DNA from: Paenibacillus sp. W2I17
GTDB taxonomy: Bacteria; Bacillota; Bacilli; Paenibacillales; Paenibacillaceae
Assembly (NCBI RefSeq): GCF_030815985.1
Contig: NZ_JAUSXM010000001.1
Location: forward strand, 1,054,001 to 1,118,000
Direction of reading: 5' to 3'
DNA length: 64,000 nt
The notes beneath the pieces were generated by a model. The model had not been told where the DNA came from. It was given only the letters and a program-made list of their open reading frames with translations, and did no database searches. The translations under genes were made by a program, and so were the position numbers. Of this stretch, positions 54,138-62,900 are shown in pieces. The first letter of the stretch is position 1; each line of letters opens with the position of its first letter.

Positions 54138-55953
54138 TTAGAGTATGACAGGCTGAATCAGTCCGTCCTTACCAAAAAGAAGCGGGTCCATACATATTTC
54201 GCGATGATAACCCTTTCCAGAGGAGAATCTGGACAGTGGCGTGACAAAACGGTGATAGGCAATCCGGTATTGACCGGTTTCATTTTCATTAAAGATACAG
54301 TGATGACCTGTGCCCAGCATACCCTTCTCGACATTTTTGCTCAGGATTGGGTATCGATAGGTAATTGGACCATATAACTGCTCTGCCGTACCGTAATTCA
54401 CATGATAGTCTTCGCTGCCTGTATCATCACAGGACCATGTAAAGTGGTATAGTCCACCCTGCTTCAACACGGTTACCGCCTCACGAAAATCATGTAAAGC
54501 CCGCCAGATTACTCATTGTGTCCTCCACTACACTTATCATGTCTTCATTAAGCTCCACAATGGCAGCATGTCCATTGCCAAATAGCAGATACGGTTTTCC
54601 ATCATCCTCAACATAGATGGAGGGATCAATAGCCTGGCCCATGGTAATGCCCAGACGTTTCAACTGCTCCATTGTGATCAAAGGTTGCGACTCGGCCAGG
54701 AATGGACCAATCGGTGTATCCGCTACAGCAACACCAATGGCACTCTCGCCGTTCCGCATTTTGCCACAGAAATAAAAATAGAACTTTCCGTTATGGCTGG
54801 CAATTGCCGGTGCCCAAGCATTACCAGTTGCCCAGGCGATATCCTCTGTTCCCAGATCAAGGATAACACCTTCGTCTTGCCAATGCTTCAGGTCTGAAGA
54901 AGAAAACACCTTGAACTGTGTCCCCGACCACCCCTCGAAGCCATCTGTTGTTGGATACATATAGTAACGATCCTCAAACTTGGCTACATCAGGATCGGCA
55001 TATTGTCCGGGAAGCACCTGATGACCATCCCCAAAAGCCGCAAGAAGCCGACTGCACTCCTCAGCTGTGATTGGCAGGACACTTCCATGCCGCTTTTGAG
55101 TCGTTCCCATATTGAATTCGCCATCAGGGACGATTCGGAATTCTCCGCTTCCCAGATCTGTAGTCAGCAGAGGAAGATAACCCTTGCCTTCAGCAAATCG
55201 ATCAACAATCAGGCACCATTCCTCCCGGTCATTGAATTTAAAGATTTGAGGTCCCTCCACACCTGCCATAGCCTCCAGTACCGGAGCTTGAAGTGTAACA
55301 AATGCCCCTTTGTCGAGAGAGTCTCCTTTTTCTACCCGTATGTTTTTGGTTGTTTCATCCTTGGAGTATCGATAATAAGAGCCATCCGCAGGAAGAATCG
55401 TTGTATCAATAATATGATTATCCCGCTCAATGTATTTTTCAGATGCCGAAAACGTACGAAAATCTTTTGTACGAGCGCTGTATATTTTTTGTTTTCGTTC
55501 TTGCTCCTGAGGTTCCTGCGTCGCAGAAGCCCAGAATACAAGAAACTCATCTGCCATTTCATCATACACAGCTTCTGGTGCCCAGACACATCCAGCGCCC
55601 TCAACACCTAGTGTAACATTCCATGGGGATGACCAGTTTACGAGATTGCTGGATTCCCATACGATTACGTCACGGCTCCCGGTATTAACGGCATGAGTCC
55701 ATCCTTTGCCGCTTGCGATGCGGAGATCCGTAGCAATCAGATAAAATTTATTATCCTTGACTGAACGAACCAGAAACGGGTCCCGTACCCCCTTTTCTCC
55801 AAGGTCTGAAAACAGCACAGGCGAGCCGCCATTAAGATCCTTCCAGTGAAGGCCATCCTCGCTATAGGAGAAATAAACCTGCTCTCCGTCTGGTTGTTCG
55901 CCAATAAAATGTACAAAGAGATACCCATCATAAGTTGGAGTTGTTTTGGTCAA
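54138..55953 (-). pseudogene. GH43-type two-propeller glycosidase, interrupted by a one-base frameshift
   Basis: From TTG 55953 the frame runs 487 residues to a TGA near 54490 (end MSNLAGFT); from about 54505 the next frame continues DFREAVTVLKQGG, then LYHFTWSCDDTG to 54138. Dropping one A near 54497 joins them as GFHDFREAV, about 604 residues. Two five-bladed-propeller-like halves are seen: GVRDPFLVRS and CVWAPEAVYDE in the first, YADPDVAKFEDRYYMYPTTDG and NAWAPAIASHNGKFYFYF plus GQAIDPSIYVEDDG in the second. No signal peptide. It may act on arabinan or galactan side chains. Broken gene or base-call error is undecided. Confidence 0.75.
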
Positions 55954-56311
55954 TGGTAAAGAGCCTCCTGAAAATGAAATAGATTTTATATTAACAGTAA
56001 TATAAAAATGAAAGCGTTCTACTTATGTTGTATCATACTTCAAAAACAGCGGGATGAGTATATTTTTGTAGTCTCGCTTGTTGCAGATCATGTGAATTTT
56101 TCGCCGGAACCATATTGTCCTGATTGCGATGTTTGACTTGCTCCTCATGCAAAGAAATTAAAGTTATCGCCGTATTTGTTTATTTTACCTCTGGTATACA
56201 AAATTCTTGGTTTTCATTTACATATAAATGCTAATCTTCTTAATGATGAACAAATGAATATAGATTCATGCATTCATTTTTGTTGTTGAGATATTATGAG
56301 GAGGAATCATT
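55954..56311. other. Intergenic region upstream of GH43 and phosphatase genes
   Basis: 358 bp with divergent promoters. On its left is a cre-like sequence, TGAAAGCGTTCTAC at 56010-56023, which fits 7 of the 9 fixed cre positions. No clear PhoP box was found before the phosphatase. Confidence 0.45.
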
Positions 56312-57671
56312 GTGAAATTATCCAAAAGAGTGTTACCAGCGGTAGCGCTGACTCTGGCTGTATCGGCTTCTACTCTCTTGTCTGCCGGACAAGCAAGTGC
56401 GGTTCAAGCTGTAAGTGTGGAGAAAAAACAAATCAAGAACATCATCTTCCTCATTGGGGATGGCATGGGGACCTCTTATACTTCCGCCTACCGTTATATG
56501 AAAGATGATCCTTCGACCAAGGGCATGGACAAAACCGTATTTGACCCTTATCTGGTTGGAGCACAAATGACCTATCCGGATGATGATAAACAAAATGTAA
56601 CGGATTCCGCTTCCGCAGCAACGGCTATGTCGGCGGGCGTGAAAACATACAATGCGGCCATTGCGGTTGACCCTGAGCAGAAGGAAGTCAAAACCGTACT
56701 TGAGCAGGCCAAAGAAAACGGCAAGTCCACCGGACTCGTGGCTACGTCGGAGATCACTCACGCCACACCAGCTGCATTTGGTGCCCATGATATCAGTCGA
56801 AAAAATATGGATGCTATTGCGGACGATTATTATGATGAGTTGATTAATGGCAAGCATAAGGTGGATGTACTTCTGGGTGGAGGGAAATCCAATTTTGTAC
56901 GCGAGGGTCGTGACCTGACGAAGGAGTTTCAGAAGGCCGGATTCAGCTATGTCACGGATCGTTCCTCTCTCCTTGCTGATAAGAATCAACAAGTGCTTTG
57001 GACTGTTTGCGGACGGAGGTCTGGACAAGTTGATTGATCGTACTGCTGCAACTCCATCATTGGCTGAGATGACCAATACAGCGATTGATCGTCTCAGTTC
57101 GAATGACAAAGGATTCTTTCTAATGGTCGAAGGCAGCCAGATCGACTGGGCAGGACATGATAATGATATCGTTGGTGCGATGAGTGAAATGGATGATTTC
57201 GCAGCAGCATTTCAGGCAGCTATTGATTTTGCCAAAAAAGACGGTGAAACACTTGTCGTTGCTACTGCCGACCACTCCACGGGCGGACTTACGCTTGGAA
57301 AAGACGGAGAATACAACTTCTTCGTAGACCCGATCAAAGCTGCACTGCGGACCCCAGACTTCATGGCATCACAAATAGCAAAAGGTGCTTCGGTTGAAGA
57401 AACACTGAAAAGTTATCTCAAACTGGAGTTGAAACCTGAAGAGATTCAATCGGTAAAAGAAGCGGCCAAAAGTGCGGATGTAACAAAGATTGATAATGCC
57501 ATTGAAGCGATTATTGATAACCGTTCATTTACGGGCTGGACAACAGGTGGACATACAGGTGAAGATGTTCCGGTCTATGCCTACGGCCCGGCAAGTCATC
57601 GCTTCGCCGGTTTGATCGACAACACAGATAATGCCAAGATCATATTTGATATTCTCAGCAAGCACCAATAA
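56312..57671 (+). pseudogene. Secreted alkaline phosphatase, interrupted by a one-base frameshift
   Basis: GTG 56312 with GGAGG upstream starts a Sec signal (KRVLPAVALTLAVSAS...GQASA). The metal and nucleophile sites are IIFLIGDGMG, TDSASAATAMSAG (Ser), THATPAAFGAHD in frame one, then, after about 57000, VEGSQIDWAGHDND, TADHSTGG and TGGHTGEDVPVYA in the next frame. Dropping one T in GCTTTGG near 57000 restores QVLGLFADGGLD and gives about 452 residues, the usual length. Frame one ends at 57037. It would release phosphate from esters outside the cell if intact. Confidence 0.85.
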
Positions 57672-57688
57672 TTCAATAATTTAAGATC

Positions 57689-57728
57689 ATCCCTTCTCTT
57701 CTTTTATCCGAAGAGAAGGGATTTTTTT
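57689..57728 (+). terminator. Terminator of the alkaline phosphatase gene
   Basis: A 12-13-bp perfect stem (57690-57701 with 57710-57721), loop TTTTATCC and seven T. Strong intrinsic terminator 18 bp after the stop. The bases from here to about 57925 hold no gene I can support. Confidence 0.9.
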
Positions 57729-57937
57729 CATAAAATCCTTATTGATATGCCACTCTACCTTTTTATGAACATCCTCAACCGTAGCCGTTCTTTACTTGGC
57801 TTTTTCATGACCGAAACTTGTCCATTCACTTTGAGTAAGGCGTATGCCAATTCCGAATTTGCTAATATGCATTATATCCCATGGAGTTGGTTACCTTATA
57901 CAAAACCACTTGCATTGAAGGGAGAGAAATCCGATAA

Positions 57938-58119
57938 ATGCAGTTAACGATTGGTTAAGGCAGCTTGCCCACAATTATATTCTCATTGTCATTGCTGCGG
58001 TGCTCTTTTTTGCAGTCAAAGCAGTCATTGGATTCTATACGTACAAGCATTATGATAAAAAATTGGATGCACTTACAGATAAGGTGGATCGCCTTCTGGA
58101 AGAGAAGACAACGGAGTGA
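57938..58119 (+). CDS. Small single-span membrane protein, start codon uncertain or shifted
   Basis: From 57940 an open frame reads AVNDWLRQLAHNYILI, then a hydrophobic helix (VIAAVLFFAVKAVIG), then an acidic coiled coil (DKKLDALTDKVDRLLEEKTTE) and TGA 58117-58119. No in-frame start follows the in-frame stop near 57917. ATG 57938-57940, with AAGGGAG upstream, is one base out; one extra G would make MAVNDW. This mimics the other indels nearby. Family unknown. Confidence 0.55.
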
Positions 58120-58170
58120 TGCGGCTTATAGTTAAACTACAGAAGTAACAAAGTTTTGGAGGAAAATGGC

Positions 58171-58611
58171 ATGTTAGGAAACATTCTGCTGGGTATGGTC
58201 ATTCCCATTATATTGGGTGTATGGATTCTGCGTCGGAACTTTACAATCCTTATTCTATATTATCCACTTGGTGTGGCTATTTCAGCATCCATCAACAATA
58301 TCGGGTTTAATTACTTCTGGAATATTCTGCCGAATACTCATAATCAATCCTTGGCTGCTCTTCCAATGGACCTTGGAATCTATCCGATCGCTGGTTGCCT
58401 GATGATGTATACGATTTTAGTAAAAGGCGCCAAGCCATGGTTGGCGATCCTTGTTGCATCATTGTCGCTGACATTAATCGAATGGCTTGCCAAAATGATG
58501 GGGCATGTCATTTATTTTAATGGATGGAACCTTCTTTGGACCTTTTTGTCATACCTCCTGCCATTTGTTCTTGCTTATGGTTACAGTAAACTATTGAGGT
58601 ATACGAAGTGA
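58171..58611 (+). CDS. Hypothetical membrane protein, CBO0543-like
   Basis: 146 residues from ATG 58171; GGAGG is 9 nt upstream, while the TTG at 58156 contains that site. Four to five predicted helices (LGNILLGMVIPIILGVWIL, LYYPLGVAISASI, WLAILVASLSLTLIEWL, FLSYLLPFVLAYGYSKLL). The layout resembles CBO0543-type proteins of Bacilli; that label is tentative. It follows the small membrane protein by 51 bp on the same strand. Confidence 0.7.
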   Translation: MLGNILLGMVIPIILGVWILRRNFTILILYYPLGVAISASINNIGFNYFWNILPNTHNQSLAALPMDLGIYPIAGCLMMYTILVKGAKPWLAILVASLSLTLIEWLAKMMGHVIYFNGWNLLWTFLSYLLPFVLAYGYSKLLRYTK

Positions 58612-58669
58612 TACACTTTTACTCTGATATAACGTGCGTATTCTTTTTAAAGATGAAAATTGAAACGCA

Positions 58670-58707
58670 AAAAAACCAGTGAATGAGTAAAGCTCACTGG
58701 TTTTTTT
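58670..58707. terminator. Bidirectional terminator between membrane protein and CDF genes
   Basis: CCAGTGA (58676-58682) and TCACTGG (58694-58700), extended by A- and T-runs on both sides, form a strong stem. It ends both convergent genes. Confidence 0.85.
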
Positions 58708-58740
58708 GTTTTGCCGAGTCTCTCTTATATAAGCTTGCTA

Positions 58741-59629
58741 TCAAATGCACTCTTTCAACATATCAGGTTCCACATGAACGTGAACAGTGTACACGTCATG
58801 CTCCTCCATCAACTCGTTCTCCACGTCTGTACAGATATCGTGTGCTTGTTGAAGATCCAGCTCAGCATCAACTGTTATGACAACGTCTACTACAACGTTA
58901 TTGCCATAGTTCCGCGCTCTCACGTCTTTAACTGTCTCTACGCTGTCAATTCCGGCAATCGTTTTTTTTGTACTCCTGAATCAGTTCAACATCAAAACCG
59001 TCCGTCAGATGATGTGTGGCTTCCTTGAAAATGTCCCAAGCGGTCTTGCAGATCAGGAAACCTACGATGACAGCCGTTACAGGATCCAGCCATGGGAGGC
59101 CGAACTGGGAACCCACGATCCCAATGACCGTACCGGTGCTCACCCAGGCATCGGAAATGTTATCACGAGCTGCAGCCATGACCGCCTGACTTTTAATACG
59201 TGTAGCAAGTCTCTTGTTATAGCGATAGACCACATACATGACAACCGCGCAGAAAATGCCTGTATACGCAGCGATGATATCCGGAGATTCATGTGTACCC
59301 TGAAACACAGAACCAATGGCTTCAAACAGTACTTGTAAACCTACTGCCATCATAATGAAAGAAGCAACAAGTGACGCAACGGTCTCTGCTCTCCAGTGAC
59401 CATATGTATGATCTGTGTCGGCTGGACGTTGGGCAAGCTTCAAACCGATCAGTACAGCTATTGAGGCCACAATATCGGTGGCATTGTTTAATCCATCCGC
59501 CTTGAGCGCTTCTGATCCGGCCATATTGCCAACGATCAGTTTTAATACGGTCAAACATATGTAGGCGATAATGCTGATGATAGCTCCGCGCTCCCCCAGC
59601 TTTAGATTATCGTATTTAAGTTGATCCAC
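58741..59629 (-). pseudogene. CDF family metal exporter, interrupted by a frameshift in an A8 tract
   Basis: From GTG 59629 (GGAGG 8 nt upstream) the frame reads VDQLKYDNLKLGERGAIISI with six predicted helices and metal sites ADGLNNATD and DNISDAWVS; it stops near 58946 at KKNDCRN. Counting seven instead of eight A at 58962-58969 continues EYKKTIAGIDSVETVKDVRA and the C-terminal domain to 58741, about 296 residues in all. Asn in NxxxD and DNxxD resembles the Mn(II)-type MneP/MneS exporters rather than zinc CzcD. Whether the shift is real is open. Confidence 0.82.
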
Positions 59630-59857
59630 ATGATATCCTCCTGCAATCTTCAATTCAAGCACGTGTATGATGGTACCATTGAAGATTTGTGTGGGTCTAG
59701 AGAAACGTTTTGAGTGTGACGAAACATAATCTGAACGCGGCAATTTTTTTACGACATCCAAAAAAGTTGGGTTTGGCAAACTTAAGTGATTAATGGGTGG
59801 TAAGAGGAAGGTGGCCGACTGCCTTCCCTTGTAACCACACTTTCGTGCACTTAGACA

Positions 59858-59898
59858 TAAAGAGCCGAATGGATCGTTTTGATCCACTCGGCTCTTAG
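59858..59898. terminator. Terminator of the large golvesin-domain protein gene
   Basis: A 16-bp stem (59860-59875 with 59881-59896; one G-U or mismatch) around GTTTT. On the minus strand a short T-run follows. It lies 70 bp after the stop at 59967. Confidence 0.65.
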
Positions 59899-59966
59899 CG
59901 TTATTTTACAATCATTTGTATAACATCACTTACCGGTGTTCCACTTCCATTCATAATTTACTGCCC

Positions 59967-62900
59967 TCATTCAGAAAGTGTCGGTTCACCTTGCACCTCA
60001 TTGGCAAGCAGATCCGAATCATCGGAATGCCGTTCGAACATAACAGCGTCAACCCTCGTATAGATCATATCCGCAGGAAGCGTTGGCGGGTCTACCGTTG
60101 TAGGCGTAACCCTGGTTAACCGGACATACTCGCTGCCGTCACCCGTAAAGTCGAACGTTCCCAGATTAACCCAACCCGATGAGCCGACCGTTGCATCCAT
60201 ATAGGTGACCTCGGTACCCGTTTTATGCTTCACTTCCACTTTGACATTATTATCGTTTCCCGTCGTATGGACAAGTTTGTAGATCGAGACCGTATATTTC
60301 CCCTCTGGAAACTCGCCTCTCCACGTCGCTGATGAGCCTTGAACTGTTGAATAGCGGGATTTAACCCCAATTTTGTATCCGGCTAAATTGCTTTGGCTCC
60401 ACGACCCTTCTGTCGTGTATAACCCAGTTGTATCTGTACTGTCCACGATAACCGTTAGGTCCTTGATCTTGATGTTTAAAGGCGGTGTGGTTAAGGTCAC
60501 TCCGTCAATCGTAACAGTAGCCCATACCTCAATGTGATCCGTGTCTCCATCAAGATTGAGGAGCGTCAACAACCCACTGCTATTCACTTCGGCCAGATCC
60601 GTACGATCAACGAAATACTGCACATTGGCCTGTGTTAGATCACCGATCAAACCGTTATCCAAATAACCTGTTACGCTCAGTTGTGCGGTTTGAGTCATCT
60701 GCAGCTCGTTCCGATCGGATATGATCACAGCAGACTCCAATTGCGGTATCCTGTTTGGGTCCACCCACATGATCGCATCGGCAACGACTCTGGACTTATT
60801 GGCCTTATTGGTTAGTTCCACGTACCCGCTATCGCCTGCAGCAAAAGGATAATCCCCCAGGTGCACCCAAGTACCATTCGCTGTTGTCTCATCAACTGTC
60901 ACCGTCTCGGAGCCGCCGCTATGATAAACGGTAAATGAGGCATTTGTTGCCCAATTTTCACTCGCAGCCGTGATTTGCGGAATCTTGTAATACACACTGT
61001 AAGTGACACTTTCCGGCAGCTCAGGCCGCCATCTCATTTTGCTTGCCGCTGTGCCGGTCGTAGATTTGGCATACACATAGTTATCATAATAATAATCGTT
61101 AGCCGTCGTATCCCTTATCCAGACGCCTTCTGTCTCCGCCTCCGTATTATCCACGATGATGGTTGAGCTATCCTGCCCATCGGGTTGGACTGGAGTTTCC
61201 GATACCTGATCCGGCAGATAGAGTGTCCGTTTACGGGTCTGTTTCCCCTCCGATTCCACGTAATACGTGAAGGTTTGGGATAAATCATTCACTCGTATCG
61301 ACCATTCCATCGGATAGATCGTATCTGGGATGGTCGTGTACGTTGCCCCGCCATCCAGGGAATAATGAATGGTTGCTGGTTTCGTCGTTTTTGCCTGCAC
61401 GTATGCATCATAGACCGTTTCATCGGGCTTAACGATCAGCATGCCTTTAACCGCATCAATTGGACTGTGTGTATCAAAGAAATAACTTGCATCCGATGTA
61501 TCTGCCGTTCTGACCTGATGTAGCGGTACATCAATATCAAGTCCCTCTACAATGATCGCAGTGATGCCCTTGCCTGAAACCGTGGCTTGAATGATTCCAC
61601 CACTCATTACCGTTTGCTCTGGTGTACCATTGTCACGGATGATCGTCACGGTGTAATCCTGTGCCGGGTTGAATCCAATGATTTGTTCATTTAATTCAAT
61701 TGGAGTCTGAACTTCATCTGAAGATGCGTTGCTTAACCCGATGTAGAATTTATCCCCGCTCTCACCCGTTATCCAATTCAATTGAGGATGATTGGTCTTA
61801 ATAATCCCCTTGGGCATCCATAACCAAACGTCGGAGTTACCATAAAATTGACCTGGTTTATTCCCATAGAGGTGATATTTGAACCATAAAAAATTCGTTT
61901 CAAATACGGAAGGAAACGTAATGCTCCCGTTTGATTTCAATGATTGTTCGCTAATCAAATAATCCATCGTTTGTCCAAGCTGCCCCGGAATATGATGGTA
62001 ATAGATGGAGGTAGCCCCGCTTGGGCCTTCCAGAGGAAAGTCCGGTTCAAGTTGGCTAACGGCGAAGCCTTTATAGTAATAACCTGGATAACTGGAATAT
62101 CGTCCAATAACCGCATTATGAGCAATATCCTGCAGCAGTTCATCCCCTGTATAAAGCGACAATCTCAGCATGAATGGAGCTTCCTGAGCATTCATCCGAT
62201 AATAGCCGGTTGTACTTCCTGCTTCAAACGTCAATCCGCTTGGTGAAACAAGCCAACGCTCCGCTTGAACACCTCCGGCAATATCTTCTGGGAGCTTGAG
62301 TCTAGGATATTGAAATTTACCACTTTCCGGCCAATGGAACGACTCCGCGTAATTATATGTCTCCGGCTGAGGAATCGTAACGTTACCTTCAGGAACTGGG
62401 CGAGCAACAAACATGGTTGCATACCGTTTGGCTTCCTTATAGGCGGCATCCAAGTATTTGGGATCCTGCGTTTCCTCATATAGCTCCAAGATCTCCATCC
62501 ACAGCTTGCTATAATAATAAATGAACTCATTTTTGCTCACATCGACAGATGCAGGCGTATCGATATGTTGCGTGATATAGCTGTCGGCTGCATCCTTCGC
62601 AGCTTGCAAATACTGCGCATCTCCCGTCATCCGATACATCATCAGGGGCTGAATGACAGGCCCACGGTCTTTTTGATCCGGGTCACGCACAAGATACTCT
62701 TCCTGTGCCAGCGCCCCAATACCTGCCGAAGTGCCCATCATCTGATTGACAGCGGTGACACTTGAAACATCAAACGGCAGGGTAGCCATTTTCCATAACG
62801 AAGGCACGCCGTATACTTTCTTCTGCGTTGGCGACCAACCGATACCATTTCGCGATACACCATACTGGACGGACGGCAGTGCTCGCGTATCGTATAGTTG

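Noticed and set aside
56030..56155. Short open frames on both strands upstream of the phosphatase
   Set aside because: 30-43 codons, no ribosome sites, no recognisable domains.
57747..57947. 66-codon plus-strand frame after the phosphatase
   Set aside because: No ribosome site, odd composition, and it overlaps the start region of the small membrane protein in another frame.
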